A stretch of 64,000 bases of DNA. Source: Anadara kagoshimensis (Eukaryota; Mollusca; Bivalvia; Arcoida; Arcidae). The stretch covers positions 20,987,424 to 21,051,423 of the forward strand of contig CM037870.1 of the NCBI GenBank assembly GCA_021292105.1, given 5' to 3'. Under the pieces are notes generated by a model. It did no database searches and was not told the DNA's origin. It was given only the letters and a program-made list of their open reading frames with translations. Shown piece by piece: positions 10,375 through 20,459 of the stretch (position 1 is its first letter; every line of letters begins with the position of its first letter). A program made the position numbers and the translations under genes.

Positions 10375-10590
10375 AAGCAAAGTAAACACTGTAAAGTCTG
10401 GCAAACTTAGTTCTACACCCGAACCTCCATCACGGAAGTGAGACCGGGTGGTCCGGAAGGTTAAACACTCCCTGTCTAGCTAGCTAGCTACACCCGCTGC
10501 ATACGCAATCAAAACCAGTAACGAAAGGAACGTGGAACCATGTAATGCCGAACGCACCCAGAACAACCCTGGACACAGATAGCATAAAAG
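10375..10590. repeat. Dispersed repeat family X fragment
   Basis: AAAGTAAACACTGTAAAGTC, CACGGAAGTGAGACCGGGTG and CTAGCTAGCTAGCTACACCC mark the family. The GCTAGC run is palindromic. Confidence 0.5.
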
Positions 10591-10725
10591 TAAGCTATTG
10601 ACAATAGCCATGTAGGACAATGTGGCATGTACAATCTGATGTGCTAGATCTAGAAGTGTAAATGTGATGTCAATATATGCCATTATATATGTTGTAAAGT
10701 TCATGCTAATCTCTTTCTAATATAC

Positions 10726-10845
10726 GGTACAGGCCTGTAGGGAATTTAACACTAAGCTAACAAATTGGCAGGTCATCTCTCCAAAATGTTTTTCGGCGGC
10801 TGCCATCTGGACAGTTTGTAGGCCCTAAGCTATCTATAGGCATCT
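10726..10845. mobile_element. MITE M1, truncated copy
   Basis: Shares the end TTTAACACTAAGCTAAC and the internal GGCTGCCATCTGGACAG with the copy at 5537-5735, but its other end is missing, cut off near the foldback element at 10850. Confidence 0.5.
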
Positions 10846-10849
10846 TGAC

Positions 10850-11317
10850 TACTGTAGGAACCACTGTGTTTGTGACAGTGAAATACTCTTCATATCCATA
10901 GAAAATCAAATAAATTTGAATAAAGATTAATATTTTTCACTGACTTTTACCTAGTCGTAACAGGAAATCTGTATGCGCATTCGCAATTAGCCCCGAATAT
11001 ATCTGCACATGGTAAAACGTTGACGCTATGGGGATTTGACATGTTAAAAAACAAGGCAAATGGCGGATTCTGTTGCGCATATGACGTAAAACGTCACCAA
11101 GGACATCACTTCCGCTGTAAACTTCGCCATTTTCGCCATGTTAAATCCCCATAACGCCAACATGTCATACTTTATGACAATCGCGGATGCGCATACAGAT
11201 TTCCTGTCACGACTAGGTGCACCTAAGTGAAAAATATCGATCTTTATTTAATTTTATTTGATTTTCTATGGATATAAAGAGTATTTCACTGTCACAAACA
11301 CAGTGGTTACTACAGTA
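10850..11317. mobile_element. Foldback MITE F1 with long inverted arms
   Basis: The arms are about 200 bp. Left: ACTGTAGGAACCACTGTGTT, then GTGACAGTGAAATACTCTT and CATAGAAAATCAAATAAATT. The right arm is their reverse complement, ending AACACAGTGGTTACTACAGT. The centre holds GACGCTATGGGGATTTGAC facing GTTAAATCCCCATAACGCC. A second copy is at 36248-36682 and a degraded fragment at 43055-43180. No ORF. Confidence 0.85.
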
Positions 11318-12338
11318 CTTGGTTACTAAACTTCGACTCCTTTTCGTCAGTAGAGTTTTAAAACATTCGACAGATCTGTACTGCTAGATCAAAATATGCA
11401 CCCAGAACACAGCTTTTTGTGATAGGCTTTCATTTTCCTATTGTCGAGAAAAACATATACTCACTTGTCGTGGATAAACAAAGCTTTTGCAATAGAACAG
11501 TTTTCTTACAACATGACGCAAACGAACATATAAATAGGTTGCATAAATTTGTATCGTTTTTATAATGGAGTGCATGCATAGCGTTATTCTCTACACCCGT
11601 TTATTTGAAGGAAAAAAGCACAAAGAAAAAAATAAGACGTTGTTTACCAAAAGGAAATGTCAGCATTTCTGATGTTTCAGCATTATAAATAACATAAAAA
11701 TTCTAAAATGTCATTTAAGATCTTTACAATGTTTGTTGCAAGCCCTAACCAAAAGGTTATGTAGCGACGGCAATGCAAAATGTCATCTTTTGTTTGATGA
11801 AAATTGAAAAGCATGTGACAGGTAAGCAAAGTGTTTCCTAGTAACTGTAAAGAAATCAAAAAAGAAAAATATTTTTATTTACGATTTTGTCAGTCATCAA
11901 GATTTTTTTAAAAATTAAAATGTGGTTAGGATAAAAGGTCATGTAATATGAAACATAAACGTAATTAAACAAGCATCAAGTTGTCATCTATTATGAATAA
12001 CGTGACGACAAAATTCCCAAAATACCTATGAAAAAACGTCAAATGTCTAAAAATAGACTTTATTCAAACACATACATTAACGGACACGTGTTAAAGAATT
12101 CCCCTTGTCGGAAACGATGTGTATGCATATCAAATGTATTTTGTCGTTGATTGTGTTCACTAACCTTTGTACTTTATAACTTAACATCATCAAACAACTA
12201 CCTGGAGTTTTCAGAATTTTCTGGAGTTTTTCCGCGATTAACTTCATTAGAATGGATTTTGAAATTAATCAAATGAGACATATAACATTTACTTTTATGA
12301 CGCAATGAAGTAAGGCGTTGAAAGCTGAGTACAGGTCA
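11318..12338. other. Intergenic DNA without recognised features
   Basis: AT-rich sequence upstream of gene B. I see no splice-bounded exon and no repeat I can name. Confidence 0.4.
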
Positions 12339-12593
12339 ACAACATTGACTTGTCCGCTTGACCTTTCATTGGGACTATTCATATCGGACTCTGGAGGGTC
12401 CACCGAGTACATGGGTAGTGTTAGGATCTCAGTGAATACATATACAGTGTACAAGCTTAGTGATATGTAAACGAGTTAATACTTGTGTTCCCTATAGGGA
12501 AATGTACTCGTCTAAAATAGATATTGAAATTAAAGGCTAAACGTACGGATCAATGCTTTTGCAATAAAAGGTCAAGCATACAGGTCAATGTTG
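12339..12593. mobile_element. MITE M2 upstream of gene B
   Basis: Inverted ends: left CAACATTGACTTGTCCGCTT then GACCTTTCATTG, right the reverse complement of a close match (ATAAAAGGTCAAGCATACAG, GTCAATGTTG). A second copy with the same ends is at 37453-37641. It ends about 140 bp before the gene B TATA box, so it may have altered the upstream region. Confidence 0.7.
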
Positions 12594-12733
12594 TTTGCCT
12601 ATACGTTCATCAATGGCTATTTATCTAACAAGCGGACAACCCATTTAGAACCTCTTCAAAAACGCAAAGGTAATTAGATATAAATATCGACTTAGGTGAA
12701 AAAAAGTGTTTTCTTCAATGTGACAACTGTCTG

Positions 12734-12741
12734 TATAAATA
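12734..12741 (+). promoter_or_regulatory. TATA box of gene B
   Basis: TATAAATA lies 62 bases before the chosen ATG at 12803. A start site about 30 bases downstream (near 12765) would give a short 5' leader of some 40 bases. Inferred from sequence only. Confidence 0.5.
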
Positions 12742-12802
12742 TAAAGCGAATGCAGTGACAGATTACAAGTTTATTTGTCATATGACTAGAACTATTTGCA
12801 AC

Positions 12803-12965
12803 ATGAGAGACTTAGTTAAGATTTTACTGGCGTATTGCTGTGCTCTGGTGGTACAATGTAGACTTCCAGAACAAATTGCTTCACATCGATTAGACCGTCA
12901 TGGAACATCCCGCCAATTCCTGTCCCCGCGAAAAATACAAAGGATGGACCCGGATGTTTTAATAG
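12803..12965 (+). CDS. Gene B exon 1: signal peptide and pro-region
   Basis: Encodes the signal peptide and a 36-residue basic pro-segment. The donor is ATAG|GTAAGT, a full consensus, at phase 1. After the R-K pair, eleven residues end D-P-D-V-L-I-G across the junction, in the same position as D-Q-E-L-H-G in gene A exon 3. Confidence 0.7.
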
Positions 12966-15900
12966 GTAAGTTCAGTGCTTTAATAGTATATTTTAACATT
13001 TTATAATAAACCTAATTTGGTTGCCTTATATGGTATTACGAAATTGAAAAAAATTGTTGAATTCTTGAAATGTATTCTTCAAAGAAGAGTTTTTCAAAGT
13101 TCAAACTGGCAACTGCTGTGTATTGTACAATGTAATTTGCACTTGTGTTCAAATGTTACTTCATTCAAATCGCTAATATCAAAAGAAGCTATTTAAACCA
13201 ATACATCATGTTTACAGCAAATACTTTTAAGGGAGAATGGAGGATAGAGTTGCTTAAAAGTAGTTTCATGTGGGAAAGATAACTGACAAGTTAAATCGTG
13301 TTTTACATCCGAATGCTGAATAAGTAACTAACTTCAGATTTGACTTACTTTTTATGCTGAATAAGTAACTAACTTCAGATTTGACTTACTTTTTCAACAT
13401 TTAATGTTGAGTGTTGAAAAGTAACTAACTTCATAACCGGGCCTATGTGATATGTTTTTTTTTGTGCTCTTGTTAATTTTTAGTTATTGTACATTCCTAA
13501 GTGCTCCTTTTTGGAAATTTTGGGAATTCAACAATTTCAAGACCTTTTCAGTCATGAACATATAAGATATTAGTCTCTGGGTAAAATACTCTTGACTCTA
13601 TGTAGACTTCATTAGGAGCTGTATAAAATTTGCATGTAGGCGTTGTTGATTTGTTGTTCGTCGAGGCAAGACTTATTTTAATGTTTAAATGTGCGCATTT
13701 ATAAACCACTGGTTGTAAAATTTAGTAAGTGGGATGGATAGCACGTAAACCACACCACTAGACATTTACCCCAGTGTCCATACAAAGAAGGTAGTTTTAT
13801 TGTTTTGGATCCAATATGCGTTTGTCTTTTCTTGTTTACCTGTCTTGTTTGACTGTTGATGTTATTAATTTGAAATATAGCCAAAATACACAGATGTTTT
13901 CCAGTTACAGTTTGATTCTTCTATTACATTAATCAGTTTCTATTGAATGGCAGTTTTTTAGTTGCAACTACAAGTATTTCATTTCATTTTTTACGAATTC
14001 CGTATAATTAATTTAGATGCAAAAGTGAATTTATTATGTATTAAAAAGAAGCTTCTTCAAGATAAATAAATTTCCTAAATTGGTACCCATTGAATGTATC
14101 AATATAAATCATTTGTTGTGTTAAGAGACATGCCATTTGTAAACGCATGTCCTTGCCATGTTAAACTTAAGGTGTACTTCGTCATTTCCATAGCTAAATT
14201 TGGTAAAACCTATTTTAGTCATTTGTGTATCTTTACAACATCTTGAAATCAATTTTGGTTTCATAATTTTGGCCCAAGTCCTACTGATGAGAAATTGTAT
14301 CCCGAAACGGCCGTCTTGTGCTATGAAATTAAAACTGGTATAATATGTAATTTGTTGACTTCCGTATGGAACGCCACATTTATGCATCTTTAAGATGTGT
14401 TACCATGGTTTGTTCCTCGTTTCAGTTTGTTTTCGTGTTGCTATGGTTGCTTTAGATGTTTGGTTTTACCTTTTGTTGTGTCATGTTCTCGGTTGTATAG
14501 TTTCTTGTTATGTCATCAGTGTTCTTCGTTGCCTTAGCTTTCATACCAGGTTGAGATGATGAAGCGGTTCTCAACCTATTGATATTTTTGCTGATTTTTT
14601 ATGTAGGGTCCTCCTAATTATTATATTAAATTTTAATTCGGCTTGTAATGTTCTAGCTTGACATTCTGAAGTAAATGTTTAGTACTACGAGATATTGTCA
14701 GGGCTTTTGAGAAAAAAAAACCAATAACAACACAAAAATAACAAATTAAACAAACAGCCACGTCAAAATTACAATTAACGTCGCTGAAAAATAGTATAGA
14801 CCCAAAGTATTTACAACTTAAACCATATAATCGTTGGAATATAAGTTATTGTCTAAGTCTGGCTTGATGCTTAATTCTATTCAATCACATAAAAAAGGGA
14901 AAGTCATGATCTTAATGATCTAACTATGTACTTGCAGTATCGATGACGTCATGTTTGGTTAGGGCCATAATAATTGATCCATACTAAAATAGGGTCGTTC
15001 AGGAAACCAGAAACATACCTTCTTTGTGTGGCCTTACTGTAATTGAATGACGTCATCTTCTTGACATTTCCGTTCATTTTATTAGAGATTTGGACAGGGG
15101 TTTATTTGCCATATCGGTCAACAACACTTTGAGTAATGAGAAACGAAACAGAAAACTTGGCAAGGATGAACAATTGGATTTATTTATAGCAAAGAATATT
15201 TAATATACTTAAATATGTGAAAACATGTTTGAATAACTTATTTACGTCATTTAATGACGTCATTGACCATAAATATTTCAGTAATGATACTATTTAATTC
15301 CTGAATGATTTGACAATACTACGTGTATAGTATATTAAAACATTTTATCATCAACTTAATTCCTGAATGATTTGACAATACTACGTGTATAGTATATTAA
15401 AACATTTTATCATCAACTTAATTTCTGAATGATTTGACAATACTACATGTATAGTACATAGAAACGTTGAATTATCAACTTAAATTATAACGTTTTAATC
15501 TTAAAAAAACTTGTCAATCTAAAGAAGTAAATGAATAATTGTAATTCCACTGAATATCTACAAAATATTTGGTTCTTGCTTTCTCTGAAATAAAGTAAAC
15601 AAGCTGTAGGGTTGAATCCAATTCGGGCAGATCCTAGTGCGAGAAAGTTTGTCATTTGAGTTGCTGAAGGTCGGTGTTTTTCTCCGTTCACTCCGATTTC
15701 CTCCACAATCCCTGAACTGAACACAACGATATAAGTGAAATATTCTTGACTTAGGTATAAAATAGCACTACTCCACTTCACTTTGAACAACTGGTTGTGT
15801 ATTCCCCCCTTAGATCTAAGTTGATACTTTGTATAAACTCAAAATACAGTATGTTGAACGATTATACTAAGTACGGTCCGACCTGCCTTAAAGGCCACAT

Positions 15901-17200
15901 CTATATAAGGACCACCTGCTTATAAAGGTCAGTAGAATTGTATCCCAAGTGTTCTATATTCTTCATATTATTTGAAGTTCCCTTGGGTGGCCTTAATAGA
16001 CAGGTATGACTGTATATTCATGACTTTTAACATCTTAATCCACAGGAAAGAACCCGGACACAAAAACCGCTGTGTTGTTTCTTGGTGATATGCTTTGTGC
16101 GTACTATACACGGATAGGCCATGTAGCTGGTATGATTCGATTCTGTAACAACGGTATCAATGGTGGAAACGCAGGTTTGTATTTAGAAATACACTATATA
16201 ACAATGTTTGACTCATTCCTGTACCCCAGAATTTTTTTTGTACTTACAGACACTGTAAAACGAGAACTTTTGGCGGTTTTTTTTTTGTTATGGATGAATT
16301 CGCGAGCGTAAAAACGCGAAAATAACACTTTCACGAATATTTTAGTACCGTAATTATATGTAGTGAGATGATATTGAACATCATGATCATCTGACGACGC
16401 TAAAATTAATGTGCGCGAATATCTTGAAATCACGATCCTCGTGAAAATTAACCGACGCGAAAAATTCCCGATTTACAGTAACTTAATTTTGTTCATGGTG
16501 ATTTCTTCATCAATGGTAGTATTACACTATCAAACACTTTGATGATCAAAATCTTTTATTAAAGTCATTTTAAGGTTTGTTCAGACTATTAAAAACTTAG
16601 ATAAAATCACGGTTGGCAAACGTTTGAAGAATATTGATCGAACTGTAGAACTGATGTAGTAAAACGTCGATCAAAGTTTAATCAATCATAATTCAAAATA
16701 TACTTGGTCAAGACTTCAAGTGGCACGGGGAAATTTCTATGAGCTCTATTTCACATGTTAACATTCTGTCCTATAATTCTAGATGAATTCCATCTAAGCC
16801 AATTTTATATGCGTTTTTCTCCTACGAATGATGTGGCTACATTAAAGGCGAGAAAATATGTACATATGTTGTAATATGTTGGAATATATTGGGAAATTAC
16901 ACAAGACACAAGTTGTCATATGTCAAATGTTTGAAAGGTTATAGTTTAAGAAAATTACGAAATAAACTATTTTAACATGATGTGACATGATGTTTATGTA
17001 TTTTGTTTTATACAGGATCCAAAACCAAGCTTTCAGAAAAGGATCTTCCACAAGTGAAATGTGATTTTTGTAAGGTATTTGGAGACAGTGGTTGTAGAAA
17101 AAGACATTGTGTTCAGCCTAAAGTTGCTGACATACAAAGAATCCACAAACAATTCGCTTTAAAGGGTAACAGCTTACCAATAATGGGCATTGCCGTCTAA
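12803..17200 (+). CDS. Gene B: secreted cysteine-rich peptide precursor, 158 aa
   Basis: Three exons, 12803-12965, 16046-16174 and 17016-17200, join in frame (477 bases including the stop) with phase-1 junctions at both introns. The start is the ATG at 12803, with A at -3; an in-frame ATG at 12782 has a poorer context. Residues 1-19 (M-R-D-L-V-K-I-L-L-A-Y to V-V-Q-C) form a signal peptide, so the product enters the secretory pathway. A basic pro-region follows (S-P-R-K-I-Q-R). Exon 2 holds a module with two cysteines (G-D-M-L-C to I-R-F-C-N) and exon 3 a module with four (K-C-D-F-C to R-K-R-H-C), then the tail L-K-G-N-S-L-P-I-M-G-I-A-V and TAA. It is paralogous to gene A. I do not recognise the family; a neuropeptide-like, antimicrobial or other secreted role cannot be told apart from sequence alone. 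Confidence 0.7.
13313..13394. repeat. 41 bp tandem duplication
   Basis: Two identical copies of a unit starting ATGCTGAATAAGTAACTAAC, in gene B intron 1. A third partial echo (GTTGAAAAGTAACTAACTTC) follows. Confidence 0.85.
14130..14390 (+). repeat. Retroelement end with hammerhead ribozyme motif (copy 1)
   Basis: About 250 bp shared with 55130-55320 (AGCTAAATTTGGTAAAA, CAACATCTTG, TTTCATAA, then the ribozyme and ATTAAAACTGGTATAATAT). Hammerhead motifs beside such sequence are known from Penelope-like retroelements and retrozymes in bivalves; the assignment here is inference. Confidence 0.5.
14277..14325 (+). ncRNA. Hammerhead ribozyme motif, copy 1
   Basis: Core CTGATGAG at 14284-14291, a stem II segment, CGAAAC at 14303-14308 and GTC at 14313-14315. 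Stem III is the palindrome ACGGCCGT with no real loop, a form known to act as a dimer. Stem I pairs poorly (AGTCCTA against TTGTGCT), so this copy may be weak or inactive. Confidence 0.6.
14944..15262. promoter_or_regulatory. Cluster of CRE-type TGACGTCA sites
   Basis: Three perfect TGACGTCA palindromes at 14944-14951, 15048-15055 and 15255-15262, plus TTACGTCA at 15242-15249, within 320 bp of gene B intron 1. The octamer is the known CREB/ATF binding site. Enhancer function is inference. Confidence 0.35.
15297..15483. repeat. 62 bp tandem repeat, three copies
   Basis: A unit beginning CTGAATGATTTGACAATACT at 15301, 15363 and 15425; the third copy is diverged by several substitutions. Confidence 0.9.
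15605..15785 (+). repeat. SINE2 copy
   Basis: Forward SINE2: GGTTGAATCC, GGCAGATCCTAGTGCGAGAA, GAAGGTCGGTG, CGATATAAGTGAAATATTCT and a CTCCACTTCACTTT end. The 5' part of the head is missing. Confidence 0.65.
15871..16014. mobile_element. MITE M3
   Basis: Inverted ends: GGTCCGACCTGCCTTAAAGG and, reversed, TACAGTCATACCTGTCTATT then AAGGCCACCC. The family recurs at 60428-60610 and, more diverged, at 39083-39258 and 39975-40150. It ends only about 30 bp before gene B exon 2. Confidence 0.65.
16046..16174 (+). CDS. Gene B exon 2: two-cysteine variant of the module
   Basis: Bounded by the acceptor TTAATCCACAG and donor GCAG|GTTTGT, phase 1-1. Encodes K-N-P-D-T-K-T-A-V-L-F, G-D-M-L-C-A-Y-Y, then G-M-I-R-F-C-N. 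Against gene A exon 2 the outer cysteines and G-D-x-L-C / R-[YF]-C-N are kept, but the inner two cysteines are Tyr and Gly. That leaves a single possible disulphide. Confidence 0.65.
16251..16480. mobile_element. MITE M4 with ACTGTAAA ends
   Basis: Left end CACTGTAAAACGAGAA, right end TTCCCGATTTACAGTA, with CG-rich GCGAAAA motifs inside. No ORF. Lies in gene B intron 2. Confidence 0.5.
17016..17200 (+). CDS. Gene B exon 3: four-cysteine module and C-terminus
   Basis: Acceptor TTTTATACAG, phase 1. Encodes D-L-P-Q-V-K-C-D-F-C, seven residues, then C-R-K-R-H-C-V-Q-P-K, the C-x2-C-x7-C-x4-C pattern, followed by a basic stretch and the hydrophobic end P-I-M-G-I-A-V. The R-K-R inside the module may be a surface patch rather than a cleavage site. 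Confidence 0.65.
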
Positions 17201-17530
17201 ATGACTTGGTGATGGCTTTTGTAGCTTTGCATTAAGGGTGTCTGTCACAAAATACTGAAGATTAACATCGCTTAATGATAGCTTTATGTAATAGCTTGCT
17301 ATGTGCATACTTATTGTGTGCCCAAACGAAGTGGCTAGCATATAGTGTTTACTTCATTCCTTGACCAACATGTGATGTAGAACATGTTTACCAGACCATT
17401 TTGAAACTTCACAGAAACAATCTTTGGGTGGAGCAGATGTGCATTTGGATATTGGTATTTAGATCATGTTAGATATTGGTATTTAGATCATGTGCATGTT
17501 TTGTGATTTCCTATTTAGGGTTCGTATGGC

Positions 17531-17552
17531 GGGGGGTGGGGGGTGGGGTGGG
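17531..17552 (+). other. G-rich tract with quadruplex potential
   Basis: Four or more runs of at least three G separated by single T bases, about 330 bp after the gene B stop. Apart from this, 17201-17690 shows nothing I can name. Confidence 0.5.
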
Positions 17553-17694
17553 CTCGCATTTCAGTTATAATTTATTTATATTTAATGATACTATAGGAAA
17601 TACTTTTTTATTGTTTATACTTTTTATTGTTTTTTATACATATTTTATTTTAAATTACTTTGGAAAATTGTGAATGCACGTTACAAGATAGAAA

Positions 17695-17822
17695 CCAGAA
17701 AACAGAGAGTAAGCCATCGACCTTCAATAAACAAATTGACAAATTTTATCACATTATGAGCTGAGTGAAATTCGAACCGAGATGTTGAGAGACGGTGTGC
17801 TCTAGACTATACGGCCACCATG
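17695..17822 (-). repeat. SINE2 head fragment
   Basis: Reverse orientation, including a tRNA-like head: on the minus strand GGTGGCCGTATAGTCTAGAG and box B CGGTTCGAATTTC. Confidence 0.55.
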
Positions 17823-17977
17823 ATCCTTCCTTCATTTAGACTGTATCGTATGTGGCACAAAAGTCATCTAAAATATCAAGTTAAACATTTTAGTCCTGTA
17901 AATTGGAGGCACCTTGGGTTAATCAGTAGAAACATACCAACAGATACAAACTCTCTACAAAGATTGGGAGGTCTACA

Positions 17978-18290
17978 GTGCCTGCTCACGAATCAACAGT
18001 GCCTCTCACATCCCACCTAGGGATATCTTATTGAAAACTACCCAAGTGTGAGAAAATTTGTCAGTTTGCTCTCTGGAGGTGCATGGTTTTCTCCAACCAC
18101 TCTGCCATGTTTTACTTTTGATTTATTTATGAAATAATGCCATGTGGTACTTTTGAATGTATTATTTCATAAAAAACCAAAAGTAGTACATGGGAATTCT
18201 GGTTTCCTCAACTTTCTCTGAATTGGCCGCCTCAATATTTGATGAAAGGATTTTGACTAGGTATAAAATATATTCCTCCACTTTCCTTTG
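17978..18290 (+). repeat. SINE2 copy split by a hairpin element
   Basis: SINE2 body (AAGTGTGAGAAAATTTGTCA, GCATGGTTTTCTCCAACCAC) continues after 18193 (TTCTGGTTTCCTCAAC, GCCGCCTCAATATT). The 89 bp between is a foldback insertion. Confidence 0.65.
18105..18193. mobile_element. 89 bp foldback hairpin inserted in SINE2
   Basis: Arms of about 35 bp: CCATGTTTTACTTTTGATTT and, reversed, CCATGTACTACTTTTGGTTT, each running into ATGAAATAAT. The sequence differs from the CATGTGCTGA hairpins but the design is the same. Confidence 0.7.
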
Positions 18291-18647
18291 ATTTTCACAT
18301 AATGTCTTAAACATCCTAATGATTTTGATGGCCATTCTAATATTTTTAGTTGTATTTCTTACTTTTATACTTTTATTTCAAGAAGCTTCATTATATTTCT
18401 ATGACATATTTATTAAAACAATTTTTCAATGTCCAGCTTTTTTTTGTCGTATGATTATTCGACAAATGTACAATTTAATAATAAAATATATTGTTTTTTA
18501 TTTTTTTTGTGTGTAAATATGTATTTAGTGTTTATAAACACCTTCCTGGTGGAAGTTCACGTGTCTAACTTGTCAGTTTCAGAGTTTTTACTTTGCTTCT
18601 GGATTGTGATTCTACGAAAGCCTATTAAGCTCATGAATAAAAAAAAT

Positions 18648-19337
18648 TAAAAGGCGTAATAACGCAAAATAAAGGCTTTATAATGCAAAAAAGGCGATAT
18701 AACGCCTTGAGAAAGGCGTAAAAACGCGAATTGAAAGGCGTTATGACGCGAAATAAAGGCGTTATAACGCGAATTGAAAGGCGTTATAACGCGAAATACA
18801 AACGTAATAACGCGAATTGAAAGGCGTAATAACGCGAATTGAAAGGCATTATAACACGAAATAAAGGCGTAATAACGCGAATTAAAAGGCGTAATAACGC
18901 GAAGTGAAAGGCGTTATAATGCCTTTTTGTCTATATATAGAGCAGTCACTTACCTGGAGAATGTTTCTAACAACCCTCACCACAAGCAGATTGGTTTAAA
19001 ATTGAATAGCTTATGGCAACTGATTAAACCTTGATCTATTCATCCTTGTTAAAAGTTAACAATAACAATTGACAATAATTGACAATTGGACAGGAACTTT
19101 TTAATAAATACCCATGTGTGTATATTGCCAAATTTCAGATTACTTTAAAGATTTCCATCCCCATATATAAAATGATACTCTTTATGAAAAAACTTTAACA
19201 TTGTAAAGAAACCTTTTTTTTTTTTTACTGAAATAGTATGTTCATTTCAGCTCAGGATCGGATGATGTGCAGTTTTTGAATTTTCATAGAATAAAAACAT
19301 ATAAAACAGCTTATTACATTACATATAGTTGTGCAGG

Positions 19338-19387
<50 letters not shown>

Positions 19388-19752
19388 ATGTGGTTGTAAA
19401 AAGGGGTTGGGGGGGGGTGGGTGGGTTAGAGATTAAACCCCAGGACCTCCACATCATTATGCATCTTAATTTCGCGTTAATACACCTTTCAAATCGCGTT
19501 ATTACGCCTTTCTTAAGGCGTTATAACGCCTTTTAATTCGCGTTATTACACCTTTTAATTAGCGTTATAATGCCTTTATTTCGCGTTATAACGCCTTTCA
19601 ATTCGCGTTATAACGCCTTTCAATTTGCGTTATGACGCCTTTATTTCGAGTTATAACGCCTTGCAATTCGCGTTATTACGCCTTTCTTAAGGCGTTATAA
19701 CGCCTTTTAATTCGCGTTATTACACCTTTTAAATAGCGTTATAACGCTTATT
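18648..19752. mobile_element. Foldback-like element with tandem-repeat arms
   Basis: The left arm (18648-18930) is about 13 tandem units of some 22 bp built on AAAGGCGTTATAACGCGAAT. The right arm (19468-19752) is the same repeat in reverse (CGCGTTATAACGCCTTT). The unit core GCGTTATAACGC is itself a 12 bp palindrome. The 535 bp between the arms carries a CA run and a G-rich tract. Inverted arms made of short direct repeats are the known design of Drosophila FB elements; applying that name here is inference. Confidence 0.65.
19339..19385. repeat. (CA)n microsatellite
   Basis: About 23 uninterrupted CA dinucleotides, followed 20 bp later by a G-rich tract at 19406-19426. Confidence 0.95.
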
Positions 19753-20120
19753 TCGTATGATTCGGATATGGATTAGTATGTTTGTTTTTGATTATAGAGA
19801 TGGTTGATCGTAAACATTGAAGTGATCCTCGAAAAGTGTTTGGACAATATTTTGTCAAAACCAAGCTCTGTCCAAAGTCCGCGATTTTTATCATCAATGG
19901 CCACAGCATGTATTTAGATGCACATGGGTTTTCTTATTTATAATTGTGTTGTGGTGTGTTCTTGTACTCGCATTGGCTGTTGATCTAAGTATAATAGACA
20001 CAATTTTATTGACTGTTAAATCGGTGTCCGATTGTTGTGGTTCTTGGAAGAAATATAATTTAGTGGGGTTGTAACTTAAGGTTTGTGGTTACCGTTTAAG
20101 ATACTAGTAATTATGTTATA

Positions 20121-20319
20121 TACTGTGAAATCAATTATTTCCGCGGTGTTCAAATTTCGTGGTTCTTAGTAGTGTGGTTCTAAATTCGTGGTTTGCGGTG
20201 TCCGTTTTATGGTAAGTATGTAATATATAATATTTCGAAGATATGTAAATTCGTGGGTTCTGATACTCACAAAAAACAAAGACAATTGGAACCCCACGAA
20301 ATGAATGATTTAACAGTAT
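20121..20319. mobile_element. MITE M5 with ACTGTGAAATCA ends
   Basis: Left end TACTGTGAAATCAATTATTT, right end ATGAATGATTTAACAGTA, with repeated TTCGTGGT motifs inside. A related copy is at 44775-44915. Confidence 0.55.
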
Positions 20320-20459
20320 TATGAATTTTTTAAATCTGAAAACAACCTAATATACCACGCCGTTATCAACAGAATATTCGGAATCCTTAACTCATAAAAT
20401 CTAAATAAGTGTGTTTCTTGATATTTTTTATTGTTTTTAAATAATTTTGAATATTGATG

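Noticed and set aside
12782-12802. Upstream in-frame ATG of gene B as the start
   Set aside because: It has C at -3 and would place polar residues before the signal peptide; the ATG at 12803 has A at -3 and gives a standard signal peptide.
19267-19536. Reading frame with His-Thr repeats
   Set aside because: A translation of the (CA)n run between the arms of the foldback element.
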